From JABDGR01 sp964561455 (GTDB lineage: Bacteria > Verrucomicrobiota > Verrucomicrobiia > Opitutales > JABDGR01): 64,000 bases of DNA. This document shows positions 13,501 to 28,500 of the stretch, one piece after another (the stretch's first letter is position 1; every line of letters begins with the position of its first letter). The notes beneath the pieces were generated by a model. It was not told the DNA's origin. It was given only the letters and a program-made list of their open reading frames with translations, and searched no databases. The stretch lies in contig CAZLPS010000011.1 of assembly GCA_964561455.1 (NCBI GenBank), forward strand, positions 5,654 to 69,653. The letters are read 5' to 3'. A program made the translations under genes and the position numbers.

Positions 13501-16500
13501 AAAATAACCGGGGTGTTGCTGCCGGGCGTGTTGTCCAGCGCCAGCGTCTTATTGCCACTCAAGCCGCCGAAGGTGGCCGCCGACAGGGTGCCGAAGCTCA
13601 GGATGCCATTGCCGGTATTGAAGTTGAAGGTGCTGTTTTGCAGGGCGCCGGTGTTACCGAGGATCAAGGTGCCGGCGGTGATGTTGGTGGCACCGGTGAA
13701 TGTATTGGTGTTGGTGAGCGTCAGATTATTCGAGCCGGCCTGAACGACGTTGCCCGAGCCGGAAATAACACCGCCAAAGGAGGTGTCCCCGTGCTGGCTA
13801 AACGCGAGCGTGCCGTTGACCAGCACATTACTGAAGGAAGGCAGCGTGGCATTCATCGTGCCATTGACCGTACCATTGCCCAATTGCAGCGTGCCCGCGT
13901 TGACAACCGTGCCGCCCGTATAATTCTCGCCGGCGGCCAAAATGAGGGTGCCCGAGCCGCCCTTGACCAACGTACCCGTGCCACTGATGCCGGTCGCCAG
14001 GGTTTCCTGGGCATTGGTTCCGGTATCAATGGTGTCGAGACCCACGCCCAAGGTGATGTTCGGTGAAATGTCGGCCACCGTTGCATCGTGGTATTGCAGC
14101 CCGCCGCCCTGGAGGGTGATGGTGCCCGTGCCGAAGTTGGTCGAAGCCGTGGCCACGGAGGAGAAGTTTATCAAACCGCCCGTAATCAGCGTGCCGCCCG
14201 TGTAGGTATTATGGAGGCTCAGGAACAAGGTGCCCGCACCCGCTTTACCCAGGGTGCCTGGGCCGGCGAGCACATTGGCAAACGAGATGTTGTTGATGTT
14301 GGTGTCAATCGTATCCACGCCAGCGCTCAACCCGCTCGTCGGGCTGAGGATGCTCGAAACGTCGGCGAGGGTGCCCACCGCATACTGAACTCCGCCACCG
14401 TTTAATACGAGCTGCCCGGGTCCGAATTGCGACAACGCGTTGAAGTTGATAAAGCCGCCAGTAATCGTCGTACCGCCGGAATAGCTGTCCGCCGTCCCCA
14501 TGAGCGTCAAGGTGCCGGAACCCGCCTTGGTCAGGCTGCCCGCGCCGCCGCCCGTCAGCGGGGTCGTGGTGAGGGTGGACAGCGTGCCGTTGCCATTGCT
14601 GCCGGAGGTGTTCGCCGCAATAACGAGTGCCGCCACACTCGCATTGGCGCTGATGGCGCTGAGGACATTCGCCGGCGTGGCGTTGACCACTCCGGTGCCA
14701 TTGGTGCCCAAGGTGATGGTAATCGCATTGCCGGTGACCGACGCCGTGGTCGCCGCGTTGTTGCCGGTACCGTTCACATACGCAATGGTGATGTTATTGC
14801 CAAAGATGCCACCCGCACCCGTATTCGACACGTTCGCCGTGTAGGTTATGGCCGTGTTGCTGCCGACCACCCCGGTGGCAAGCGTGGCATTCGAGCCCGT
14901 AAAGTTTCCAAAATAAGTGGAGGTGAGATTATTCTGGCCGACAGTCAAAGCCACTCCGCCGTTGGTGGTATTGGCAATGACGATGTCCTTGTTGCCCGTG
15001 ATGCCGCCAAGCGTCGCGGCATTGAGCGTGCCGAAGCTCAACAGACCGTCGCCCACGTTGTAATTAAACGTGCTGTTTTGCAGCGCGAGCGGGTTGCCCA
15101 ACGTCAGGGTGCCCGCGGCGATGTTGGTGGCACCAGTGAAAGTGTTGGCGCCACTGAGCGTCAAATTGGTCGTGGTGGTCAGCGCATTGCCGCCGGTGAG
15201 CGTTTGCGCGCCCAAGGTCGAAAGCAGCCCGCTGCCATTGCTGCCGGACGCCAGGGCCGCGGTAATCAGCGTGGCTGCGCCAGGGCTGTTTTGCAGTAGC
15301 GCCATGATCGAAGCAGCCGTGGAATTGAACGCGGTGTCCGTGCCGCCGGACAGGTAGGTGACCGGCAGGAAGCCCAGGGTACCAACCGTGCCCAACTCAT
15401 TGGTGGTGCCAGCACCGGCGACACCGAGCAGCGGTGACAGCGTCGTGTTGGCATTGAGGGCGGCAATCAGTTGCGCGGCCGTGGTAGCCGGAGTCGGGCT
15501 CACACCGGTCGCCAGCGGCGTCGCGGCTAGGGCCGTGACCAACCCCTGACCAGTGCTGGCGCCCGTGTTCGTCGGTAGCACCAATGCGCTCGTGCTGGTG
15601 TTTTGCGAAATCGCCGAGGCGACATTCTGCGCCGTGGCATTCGTCACCCCGGCCGAGGGTCCGGACAAGAGGACCTTAATGACGCTGACGCCACCCGTGA
15701 GGTTGGCGGACGCCGCCGCCACCGCAGTGCCGCTGCCGTTGCTGGCCGTACCATTGGCAGCAAGGAAGGTCGCATTCGTGACTGCGTTGGTGTTAATCGC
15801 ATTGATCACATTCAACGCTGTAGCATTGACCACGCCGGAGCCATTCGTGCCCAAGGTAACCACGAGCGTGTTGCCAATGACCTGAGCGGCGGTCGGGATG
15901 TTGTTGCCTGAGCCCGCCAGGTATTCCACGGCAAATCCGTTGCCCAAATAACCGCCCGACGTACCGGTATTCAGAGTGCTGACCAGGATGCCATTGTTAC
16001 TGGCGTTGGTGCCGGCGAAGGCGCTGGCCAAGGCGCCTCCGTCTGCGGTGGCATTGGTGAGGCTGGCTGTGGTAGTCGCAACCGACGCCGTGCTGTTGAC
16101 AATGTAGGAAACCTTCACACTGTTCAGATTGGCGCCAATGTTCCTGGCCGTGTAAGTGAGATTGCCGTTGGTCGCTCCGATGGTGCTCAATACCGCCGAC
16201 GATCCGGCGTTAATGCCGCCACCCAGTGCGATAGTGCCATTCGCGGCGGGTATTCCCGTACCATCCGAGTTCGGCGCGAGGGCGGCGCTGAGCAGGCCCT
16301 TGGCGGTCGAATTGCCGTTAATCAACGCCACAATCGAAGCGGCCGTCGCATTGGACACACCGGACGACGGGCCGGAAAGGTTGACCGTAATGACATTGCC
16401 GGAGAAGGTTAAGTTCGAGGTAGCCAGGGCGGCCGTCTGTACCGCATATTTAACTTGGACGCCATTGCTGTTCGCAAAGTTGGTGCCGGTTAACGAGGCG

Positions 16501-19500
16501 TTGGTGGCGTTCGAAGTGTAGACGATCGCCAAGTTGGAGCTGGCATTGGCCACCGCCGTCGAGGCACCCGTGCTAGTGCCCAAGCTGACGAGGAGGTTGT
16601 TCCCGGAGAGGGTGAAGCCGAGCGGGGCGCCAATGGTCAATGGCGTGACGTAATTCAGCGTCAGATTGTTGGCCGCAGTACCCAGGTTCTTCGCCGTGTA
16701 CTTCAAGTCGTTGTTGTTGCCTGCCACCGTCGCCGTGGCTGTCGCCGCCGTCCCCGCGCCATTGCTGAAGGTGGTGTTCGAGAAGACTGCAACCGCACCC
16801 GTGCCATCGCTGTTAGCCGCAATTGCCGGGGTCACACTGGCCAAAATCGTCGCGTTCGCCTGCAAAGCCTGCAGGACCTGCTTGGCGGTGGCGTTGACCA
16901 CGCCGGTGCCGTTCGTGCCGAGCGTCACGGTTATGGCGTTGCCGACAATGTTGGCGCTGGTCTGGACGCCGTTTCCGCTGCCCGCGACATATTGCACGGC
17001 GAGCGAATTTCCCGCAACCCCCGGATTGACCGCCGTGTAATTGATGGCCGCATTGGCGCCGGAATTCACCGTCAAGTTGGCCTGGCCCGTGGTCATGCCC
17101 AAGCCAACCGTGATATTCGTGCCGCTCACGGACACCGTGGGCGCCGCGCCGGCAATTCCCTGATTGACGTAAGTGATGTTGATGCCATTGCCCGCCAACC
17201 CCGGATTAACCGCCGTGAACGTCAAGTCCTTGTTGCTGCCCAGGGAGGTCGAAAGCGAGGCGGCGCCGAGATTCAGTCCATTTTGCGTCAGCGTGCCCGT
17301 GCCGGAAATAACCCCGGAATAGGTGGTGTTGGAGCCTTCATTAAAGACCATCGCCCCATTGTTTTGCACATTCGTGCCGCCGGGCAAAAGTCCCACGCCT
17401 GCGGTGGTACCGTTACCCAATTGGAGGGTGCCGTTCGCGACGATCGTGCTGACCAAACCCGAGGTCGTATTGATGAAGCCCGAATAAGACTGCGTTTGCG
17501 TCAGCGTCAACACGCCGCCGCCGTCTTTCACCAATACGCCCGTACCTTTGAGCGGTGCCGTGCTGAAGACTATGTTGTTGCCGTTGGTATCAATTGTGTC
17601 GAGCGGGCCGGTGCCATTGGGCAGCGCCGCGGCCGCTTGGGCGGAAAGAAGCCCCGCTCCGGTACCTTGCGCGGCGGCGGACACCAGCAACTTGGCCACA
17701 GGGTCGGCATTGATGGCCGCGGCAATATTAGTCGCCGTTTCCGAAGCGTTGACGATTCCACCGGTCGTACCAAGTGTCACGGTGATCGTGTTTCCGCTGA
17801 CGACGATGCTCCGCGCCGTGGTCACGCCGGAGTTGACATAGGCAATGGAGACATTGTTGCCCAGCGCGCCTACGTTTCCGCTCGTCGTATTGGCCGTGTA
17901 TGTAATATTGGCATTGGCCGCAGGCAGGCTGGTCGTCAACGATGACGGTGTCACCTGACTGAGGGTGATGTTCGGACTCAAATCTTGCGTCAAGCCCGCG
18001 CCCCATTGCAGGCCGCCGCCGGACAACACGATGGTCGGTTGCTGCCCGAAGTTTGTGGCGGTGCCGTTCTGGTAGGTGAAATAATTGCCGGCAAAGGAGA
18101 AGTTGACCTCACCGCCGTTGACGGTCGTCGTGCCGTTGAACGTATTATTTGCGCTTAAAGTCAGCAAGCCGGTGCCATTCTTCGTCAGGTTGGCCAGATT
18201 GCTGATCGGGCTGCCGCTCAACACGGCCGTAAAGGTGGTGCTTTGGTTGTTATTGCCTTCCGTCAATGTCACCGCCTGGCCCGTGGTCGTGGCCAATTGG
18301 AGATTCGCCGTCAAATTCAAGGTGCCGATGACAGGTGCCGTGATGTTCGGCGCAAACTGGAGGATGCCCGCACTGGGCACATAGTTGAGCGTCGTGTTGG
18401 CCAGCGCGCTGTTGCCGGTGAGGATCAGCGTGCCTGCGGTGATGTTCGTGGCACCAGTAAACGTGCTGTTCGCGGAGAGCGCGAACGTGCCGGTCGCCGC
18501 ACCGTTCGCCAGCGTAAAGTTGCCACTCGAAACCAGGCCCGTGCCCGTACTGCCAGTGACATTCGCCGCATTCACGTATGTGCTGGCGATCGCGTTGCCC
18601 GATAGTGCGTTGATGACATTCGCCGGCGTGGAGGTAAAGCCGGACTCCAACCCGCCGCCCAGCGTGGCCGACGTGGCCGTTACCACGCCCGCAGTGGAAT
18701 TACCCGCAAAGGGCGAAGCCGTGAGAATGGTGTTGATGAGCGCCCCATTGGGCAGCGCAGCCGTATTAATCAGCGACTGTACCTGCGCGGCCGTGGTGCC
18801 AAAGCCGCCAGTGAGCGGTGTGGTCACCGCAGTGACCACGCCATCACCCGTGTTGCCCGGCGCCAGTGCCGCCGCCATCACCGTGTTGGCAGTAAGATTG
18901 GCGGTCAAGAGCCCCAAGACGTTTGACGCCGTGGAAATTGGGAGCGAGTTACTGTCCGTGGCGAGATTGACTTTAATGACCGTGGCGCCGCCGGCCAGGT
19001 TGGTGGTGGGCATCGCGACCAGAGTGCCGCTGCCATTGCTGGTCGAGGTGTTAGATGCGGCCAGGTACGCATTCGCGGAGGCGTTGCCATTGAGTAAGGT
19101 CATGACACTTAGCGCCGAGGCGTTGACCACGCCGCTGGAGTTGGTGCCCAAGGTCACCGTAATCACGGTGCCACTCAGCACCGCGCCATTAATGACCGTG
19201 CCATTGACGACGGACAGAGACGACGGCACCGAGGCGCCAAAGCCGTTCACAAATTGCACCTCGACGTTGTCGCCGAGCGCGCCATTCGCTGAGGCCGTGG
19301 AGCCATTGGCCGTGAAGGTGATGGCATTATTATTCCCCACCACCCCCGTGACGACAGACGCATTGGTGTTGGCGAAGGTCAAATTCGCCGTCGGGTTGGA
19401 AGCGCCCGGGTTAACATACTGGACAGTGACGTTATTATTCAGATTGGGGCCGGGAGCCAGGCCGACAAAGCGGAGATTGTTGTTGGCACCCAAATTCGTC

Positions 19501-22500
19501 GTGGCGTTCGCCTGCGATGTGACATTGCCCGTCGCATCCGTCGCGAGGTTCACGATGATGTTGGTGCCGTTTGACGCGCTCGAAATGCCCAGGCTTTGAT
19601 TGGCGAGTCCGGGGTTGGCGTAAGTCACTTTAATCCCGTTCTGCGCCGTGCCGGGCTTGGTCGCGATATAATTCAGCACCGTGTCGCGCAGGCCAAAGGC
19701 CCCGGCGCTCGCTTGAATCCCCTGGTTCGCGCCGCCGACCAAGCTGGTGGCTGTCTGCGGCAACACAACGCCGGAACCCGCACCCGTCGCCGTGACCAAT
19801 CCGGCCGCCGCCGGGTTGGCGGCGATGGCCGCAACCACTTGCGCAGCAGTGGAGGTGACCGTGCCGTTCGCATCGGTACCGAGTTGGACGGTAATGACGT
19901 TACCCGTGGTGGACACCACCGCCGTGGCCTGGCTGGCCAGACCCGGATTCACATAGGCTACACTGATGCCATTGCCCACGGAGGAATTGGCGCCAATCAA
20001 GGACGCATTAAAGGCATTCGCGGTGAGGGTGACTTGATTGGACGCTGTGCCATTGCCGGTGATCAAAGTTGCAAGGTTGCTCGTCGCACTGGTCGGCGTG
20101 GCCAGATTCACCGTGATCGTGTTGGCGCCGCCGGTCAAATTGGCAGAGGCGGCCGCCGTCACAATGCCGGCGCCGGAACTGCCCGTCGTGTTGCTCGCCG
20201 CCACCAAGGTGGGCGCCGCCGAATTAATCAGGCCGATGATGGTTGCCGCCGTGGCGTTGCTTACGCCACCGCTGTTGGACAAGTTCACCGTGATCGTATT
20301 GCCGGAAACCGTCACGTTGGAAGTGACCAGATTCGCCGTGGCATTGCTGAAGACCACGGTAACATTGTTATTCGCCAAGGTCCCAAACAGGCTCGCATTG
20401 CTCGCATTGGCGGACAAGGTGATGCCGTTATTGGCCACAAGGTTGCCGGTCACCAGGCTGGCGTTGGTCAAAGCCACCGAGGTGGCGGAACCGCCGGCGA
20501 TTTCCGGATTCGCCAAAATCACACTGATGCCATTGCCGGTGGTCGAAGTCGCCGCGGCGGAATTGAACGTCAAGTTGGAATTGGCGAGACCAAATGCGGT
20601 CGTGGCGTTGGCCGTTACGCCGACATTGCCCGTGAGAACCAGGTTGCCGGTGCCACCGATCGGGGATGCCAGAGTGATCTGATTCCCGTTGGCATTGAAG
20701 GTATTGGTGTTCGAAGCCAGCGCATTCGTCAGCAGCGGCGAGATATCCGCCGCGGTGCCGTTCCATTGCAAGGTCCCGCCATTGAGTGTGATCTGGCCAG
20801 CCGTGCTATTGCCGATGTTCCCAAAGCTGCTGGCGTTGTTAAAGATGACCGTCGCCCCGGAGCCGACGACCGTCCCGCCCGTGAACGTATTGTTCGATCC
20901 GGTCAAATTCACGGTGCCGTTATTGACCGTCACATTGCCCGGATTCGCGACCGTGCCAATTTGCACGTTGCCCGCCAGATTCAAGGTGCCGTTCGACGCA
21001 ATGCTGCCGTTGAAGGACAGCGTGCCGCCGAGCGTCAGCGTGCCGGAACCAGTCTTGACGAAGCCCGACCCAAAGCTGGTACCCGTGAGATTGCCCGTGT
21101 AGGTGGTGCTCGCGGTGTTATTCCCGAGGGTCAGCACCACACCGCCATTGGTTCCCGTGAGATCCAAATCCCGATTCCCGGATATTTCACCAATGGAAGC
21201 CGCCGTCAAGGTGCCAAAATTGAGGGTGCCGTTGCTGCTGGCATTGGCGTTCTGATAAATCAGCGTGGTGTTCTGCAGAGCGGCCGGATTGGCCAGGACG
21301 AGGGTCGCATTGGCGTTGATGAACGTATTGCCACTCAGCGTATTCGTGCCGCTGTAGGTCACTGTCCCATTGCCACCGTTGCCTTGATTGCTCTGCTGAA
21401 TAATAACATTGCCGGAGCCGGTGATGGTGTTGGCAAACGTCACGTCCGCGCCCTCATTGATAATCAAGGTCGTACCCGTGCCCACGGCGACCGTGGAATT
21501 CGCCGAGATACTGCCAGCCGTCCCGTTGCCGATTTGCAGGACATTTTGGGTGACGGTGGTGTTGCCGGTATAAGTGTTCGCCCCGGTCAGGATCAGATTG
21601 TTGACGGTCGCATTCGCGCCGCCCGTCAAGTTGGTGGCCGCGAGGGTGCTCACCAGTCCGGAACCGTCGTTGCCGGGCGCAAGCACGGGGGTCACCAATC
21701 CCGTGATGGTGGCATTGCCGAGCAAGAGGGCCAGGACATCCGACGCCTTGGAGGTGACATTGGCGTTCACCCCACCGGTAAGCGTAATCGCGGGCATCAC
21801 TGGCACAATGCCGTTGCCATTGCTGCCGGTGTTGCTCGTGCTGGTTTCCGCCAGGTTGGCCGTGAGCACCGCGTTTGCCGTGGCATTGCTATTGAGCAGA
21901 TTGATGATGGCCAGGGCGGTCGAATTCACTGCAAAAGTCGTGCCGCCCGTCAGCGTGAAGCTGGCGTTGGCCAAGCCACCGTTGGTGTTGCCGGTGGTAA
22001 CAGCATTGAGAATGGCGTTCGCTGCCGCGTTGCCCGTAATGGCGCTGACCACCTGGGTCGAAGTCGCATTGATCGAACCGTTGCTCGCGGTGCTCAGAGC
22101 GACGGTGACGATATTCCCCACCACGCTGCTGACCACCGTGCTGGGTGTGTTGGCCGCGCCGACATACACCACTTGCAGGCCATTGCTGGCGGTGCCGCCG
22201 ACCTTTGCGGAGAATACGATGCTGGCATTGGTGGTGCCCGTGGTATTGGTGGCGTTGGTGCCGTTGGTGCCCAAATTCACGATGATGTTCGTGGCATTCG
22301 AGAGCGGCGATACCGCGAGTGTGGTATTGGCGGTGCCCGGGTTCACATAGCTGACTGTGATGCCGTTGCCCGTGGTACCCGCGTTCTTGGCCGTGTAAAT
22401 GATGTCCGTATTCGTCGCTCCAATGGACCCCGCAAAGTTGGTCGTGAAGTTGGCATTCTTACCCGTATTGTCCGTCGCCAGAGCCACCGTGATGGCATTG

Positions 22501-25500
22501 CCACTCACCGTGGCGCTCAGTGGCGCAAACTGTGTCCCCGGGTTGACGTAGCTGATGGTGATATTATTCGCTCCCGTGCCCCCGGCCACCGACGAGTAAA
22601 GCAGATTGGCATTGGCACCGACACTGGTGGTCAGCGACGATCCCGGTGCCACGTTGGCTCCGTTTTGGATCAACCCACCCGCCCCGGACACGATATTGCC
22701 GTAAGTCAGGTTCGACGGTTCGGCCAACGATAGATTGCCGCCGTTAACCAGGACGCCACCTGCCACCATGCCAAAACCAGTGGTATTGCCCAATTGCAAA
22801 GTACCGTTGTTGACGGTTACATTCGCCGTTCCCGGGGTGATGGACAGGCTGGAATTAAACGTGTTGTTGCCCACCAGCGTGAACGTGCCGCTGCCGGTTT
22901 TAACAAGGCCTGCCGGACCGTTTTTCGAGGTAAAGGTCCCAGCATACGTACTACTGGCGTTATTATTGCCCACGGTGAGAGTCACATTGGAGATGTCCAG
23001 CGCCTTGTTGCCACTGATGCCGCCGATCGTCGCGGCCGTCAGATTGCCGAAGTTCAAATTGCCGATGTTGGCACCCACGTTGTAACCGATGATAGTCGCG
23101 TTTTGCAGCGCCAGCGGGATGCCAAGAATCAAATCGCCCGGCGCCACGGAGACATTTACCGGCGTGCCATTGAAGATGATATTGCCCGAAATCGTATTCG
23201 CCGCCGTCAACGTGAGGGACGATCCGGTGGACACCCCGCCCGTCAAGGTGTTGGGCGCCAAAGGCGAGAGCACCCCGCTGCCGTCGCTACCATTCACATT
23301 GCTGGCCGAAATCAGACCCGCCACTGTCGCATTGGCGTTAATCGCTGCAATGAGCTGCTGGGCCGTGCTGATGATTTGCGCATCGGAGCCGTTTGCGAGC
23401 GTTACGTTCGCCACGCCGACAGGAGTCCCGGCGCCGCTACTGCCGGCCGCATTGGCCGCAAGAACCAAGGCACCGGCCTGAGGGCTGGCATTGACAGCGG
23501 CAACCACCTGCGCCGCCGTGGAAAACACATTCCCATAGGCGTCCGTGGCCAGGTTTACGGTAATGGTATTCCCCGAGACCGCAACCGTCAGCGGCGAGTT
23601 CTTACCAGTTGTAACATAATTGACAGCAATATTATTGGCGGCCGCGCCCGTCAGCTTCGACGTGTAGGTGATATTGGAATTGGCGCCCAGACCCGTCGTC
23701 AGGGAGGCAAAGCCCGTGGCGTTGCCGGTGCCACCGGCGAGGGAAGCAGTGGCCAATGCCTTTAATGTTCCGGAACCGTTACCGTTGCCGTTGGCCGCCG
23801 TAACCAGCACGTTGGACGATGAATTGCCGTTGATGAGCGCCTCCACTTGGGTTGCGTTGCTCGTTATTGCCCCCAAGTCATTGGTCTGCAGCGTAATATA
23901 AATATTGCTGCCAATGACCAACTCACTCAACGGTTGATTCGGGCCGTTGTTGAGGTAGGTAATTGTTATGCTGTTGGCGTTCGGGCCGCGGTTGACCGAC
24001 GTGTATGTAATATTGGTGTTGTTGCCGTTGATATTGCCGGTCGTGAATGTCGCAATTGAACTGGTCAAATTCGACACGCCCATGGCGCCCACGAAGCCGC
24101 TACCGTCGCTGCCCGGGGCATTAGTGACGGATACCAAACTTCCCGCCAGCACGCCATTCGTGACGCTGGCATTGCCGAACATGCTGGCGATATTGGCCGC
24201 CGTCGTGGTGACGCCACCCGTGGCGTTGGTGCCCAAGTTGACGGTAATGGTGCTCAAGCCGCCGGCCAGATTCGACGCCCCAACTGCAACCACGCTACCG
24301 CTGCCATTGCTGGTGCTGGCATTGGCCGCCGTGATGACGGCGTTGACCGCCCCCGTGTTATTGATCGCGTTAATCACATCCGTGCCCACGGCATTGACCA
24401 CTCCGGCTCCATTGGTCCCCAAAGTTACCGTAATGACATTGCCGTTGAGCGCCGCCGTGGTCGCGACCCCGTTCCCCGTACCGTTTACATAGGTAACCTG
24501 ATAATTATTACCCAAAGCGCCTTTGGCCCCTGTCCCCGTGATAATGACGCTGTTATTGCTCGCCGACGTACCGGTAATGAGCGTCGCATTAACGTCGTTG
24601 ACCGTCAAGTTCGGGGACTGGTTGGGCAGGCCGGGATTGACATAGGAAATCGTAATGTTGTTGGCACCGGTGCCGTTCACAGGCGCCGTGTAGATAAGAT
24701 TACTGTTCGCGCCAAACGCGCTGGTCGAGGCCGCAAGGGTACCTGGCGCGGTGACACCGCCCGCCAAAGTTGCCGTGGAGGTCGGAACCAGCACCCCCGT
24801 ACCGGTGTTATTGGTTGCCAATGCCGCGCTCAACAATCCGGAAACCGTGGCGTTGGCCTGAATGGCCGTTACCAAAGATGCCGCCGTGGTGGTAATCGTG
24901 GCTTCCGCGCCACCCGAAAAGGCCCCGGAAGTCGCCGAACCACCAAACAAATTCGTGGCGGCCAACTGCGCCAGAGTGCCGTTGCCCAAACTGCCCGTGG
25001 CATTTGCGACACTGACGTAATTGGCCAGTGCCGAAGCGTTGGCGCCGTTTTGGACAGCGTTAATCACATCCGCCGGCGTCGCGCTGATAGTGCCTCCGGC
25101 GTTCGTGCCCAAAGTAACGGTTACCGCATATACGCCGCCGGTAAGATTGGACGCTCCGGCCATCGCAACGCCGAGGCCATTGCTGGTGCTCGTATTCGCC
25201 ACACTGACCAGAGAAGTAACCGCAGCATTGCTGGCAAGGGCCCCCAAGACGTAGGCCGCTTGGGAAATTGCGACGCCCGCCGAGGGATTGGTCGTACCAC
25301 CAACCAAGTTCGTGGCCGGTAACGAGGATACGACTCCAGTGCCGTCACTGACTGAGCCGTTGGTATTGACTGTGGAAGCCTTGATCAGGCCGCTAATCGC
25401 GCTGTTGGCCGTAATGGATGAAATGAGGTTGGCCGCCGTTTGGGTTACGACACCGGCATTGGTCGCCAGACTCACGTTGATGGCCGTGGTTCCGTTTGCG

Positions 25501-28500
25501 AGATTGGTTGCGGACTTGGACCCCAGCACGCCCGTCTGGCTGCTGGCCGCGACGACCAACAATTGGGCGGTCGGGTCGGCATTAATTGCCGCCGCGATAT
25601 TAGCGGCCGTTTCCGTGGCGTTCACTACATTGCCGGTGGTGCCCAACGTCACTGTAATCGAGTTTCCACTGGTGGAAATGCTGCGCGCCGTGGTAACATT
25701 GGGGACCACATAAGCGATGGAAATTCCATCTCCCAGCACGCCGTTGGTCAGGGAATTCGTGGCGTTGGCCGTATAGACGACGGCGTTCACGCCAGTGCCC
25801 ACGGTCAGGTTGGCGGTTCCATTCGTGAGTGTGAAGGCCGGGCTCGCCTGGGTTCCGCCACCATTAATAAAGGCGACACTCAGGCCATTGCCATTGGTGG
25901 CCGCCAGAACGGAGTTGCCCGTGGTGTTCGCCGCAAATTGCAAATTGCTGTTCGCCGTCGCAAAGGGCGTGGCGAGAACGGCGGTGCCGTTGCTGGTAGC
26001 GAGATTCACCGTGATGTTCCTGCCATTAACGGCGATGCTTTGGGCGGCCCCTGCGACTCCCGGATTCACATAGGCAACATTAATGGTGTTGCCGAGGGCT
26101 CCGCCAGTGGTGGCGGATTCCAAGGCGCTTACGGTGATGGCGTTATTGCTCCCAACTGCACCCACAACATTGCTGGCCGAAATGTTGCCAACCGCAGCCG
26201 ATGTCGGGACGCTGATGCCCGAGCCCGCAACGTAGGCAACCGTGATGTTATTGCCACCCAAACCAAAAAGGCTGGAATTGCCCACATTCGCCGTAAAGAC
26301 AATGCCCGTATTTGTCGCCACGGAGCCGGTCTGGAGATTGGCATCCGCGATAATATTATTACCCAAGCTGAAGGCACTGGCTTTGGTGCTGTCAAAACCG
26401 CTGGATCCAAAAGTCGGCGCGTCTATCGCTGTAACCATGGCACTGGCTGTGGTATTGGAGGCAATTAAATTGATAATGTCGTTCGCCGTCGTTTTGATTT
26501 CACCCGTGGCATTGGTGGCAAGATTGATATTTATATTATTTCCACTGATGGATATTCCAAGCGGGGAATTGCTGGCTAGGGGATTGGTGTAAGTGATGGA
26601 CGTATTGTTGCCGACTGTGCCGTTCAATTTCGCAGTGTAAAGCAAACCGGAATTTGCTACCGGATCGCCGAGCGTCAAATTCGCCTGGACGCCACCACCG
26701 CTCACGCCACCGGTCAGCGACGTGGGCGTCATCGCCACGGCGGCAGAATCGCCTTTACCGGCGGAATTGGAATTAAGGAGAGCAGACGCGAAGGGACTGG
26801 CCGCAGTCAGCGAGTCCACTACATTGGCGACTGCGCCATTAATCAGATTATAGGTCACCACGGTGCCGCTGACGGTTACGTTGGACGCCGTCGCCAGGCC
26901 GGTATTGATGACCACGAAGATATTATTACCATTGGCGCCGGCGCCCGCTTGAAACGTAGGATTGGCCGCAAAAGCAATGACTGCATTGCCCGTGCCCGGG
27001 CTGGTCAATGCCGAGGTCGCATTGGCTGCCGTACCGAGGTTCACCTGCACATTGTTGCCGTTGACGGTGAAGCTGGTCGAGGCGCCGTTGACTTCCGAGT
27101 TAACGTAAGTGACGTTCAAGGCATTGCCATTGGCGCCGCCGCGGTTGGTGGAGTTGGCACTGAAGACCAAGTCCCCATTGGCCACGCCCGTATTGGTCGT
27201 GTAAGTGGCCGTCGTGTTGGGCGTGGTGCCCAAGTTCACCTGGACATTATTCCCGGTGACCGTGAAGCCCAACGGGGCTCCGACGCTCTGGGAGTTCACA
27301 AAACTAACGTTCAGATTATTGCCCAGCATGCCGCTCATCGTGGTGTTGCTCGTGCTCGCCTTGAGGACCACGTTGTTCTTGCTGCCCGGGAGCGCGGTGG
27401 TAAACGAAGCCTGGGTGGAATTGGAATAGCCGTTCTGTTGCAGTGCGCCCGCGCCGGAAATTACCGTGCTAAACGAGCCATTTTGCGACTGATTGAGAAT
27501 GAACTTCTGCCCCGCGGCAATCGCCACGCCGCCCGCCATCGCGCTGTCCGACGCCGCACCCAAGCCGTCGCCCAATTGCACCGTGCCTGCAGTAATGGTG
27601 GTGGTACCCGTGTAGGCGTTTGCGCCGGTGAGGACGAGAGTCGAGGCCGTCGAATTCTGCACCACCTGGCCGGCCGTGCCGACGATGGGTGCGCTAAAGG
27701 TGAATACCCCCGGCGCTTCATTAAAGGTCAGGAAACTTCCGTCTTGGACGGCGGAAGTGGCCAGGGAACCATTGGCGGTCAAGTTACCCAGAATGATCGT
27801 ACCCGCGCTAATCTGGGTGACCCCCGTGTATGATTGCGCGCCCACCAGCGTGAAGCTGTTGGTGCCCGATTTGTTCAACTGGCCGGTACCGGAGAGTACG
27901 CCGGTGTAAGTGGTGGCCACGCTGTTGTTGCCCACGGTGAGCAAGATGGACGTGCCCGTATTGTCCACCAACGGAATGTTGGCGTTGCCGGTCAAACCAC
28001 CCAGCGAAACCGCGCCGCCGGCGCCGCCACCAAAGATCAATCCGCCGCTGGTGATGGACGAATTCGCCACATAAGTGGAATTCTGCAGCGCCAGCGAGTT
28101 GTTGGCCACAAGATTGCCGCCGCCAGCGGCGATGGTCGTCGTGCCGTTGTAGGTATTGGCGCCATTAAATATAATATTGGCCGACCCAACGATGGACAAA
28201 TTACCACTGCCCGTGACATTATTGTTCAAAAGATAGTTGCCACCCGATCCGGCCACGGCCGTCGCATTGACGTTCAACGTGAGGTTGGTGTTGGCCGCAG
28301 TCAGGGCAATGTTGCCCGACACGCCACCGACGCCAGCCGGGCTGCCGTCGCCCAATTGCAGAGTCGTATTGTTGCCCACGCTCGTGGTGCCGAGATAGGT
28401 GCTGTTCGCCATCAAGACAATCGTCTTGCCGGCACTGTTGGTGCCCAAGGTCAGTCCCGAATTGGCTCCGGTGCCGGAAATGGCGGAAGACAGCGTCAAG

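Noticed and set aside
23220..27430. Possible CRISPR or recent tandem DNA duplication
   Set aside because: Repeats are coding, about 300 bp or longer, and differ in synonymous positions; no short identical repeats with spacers.
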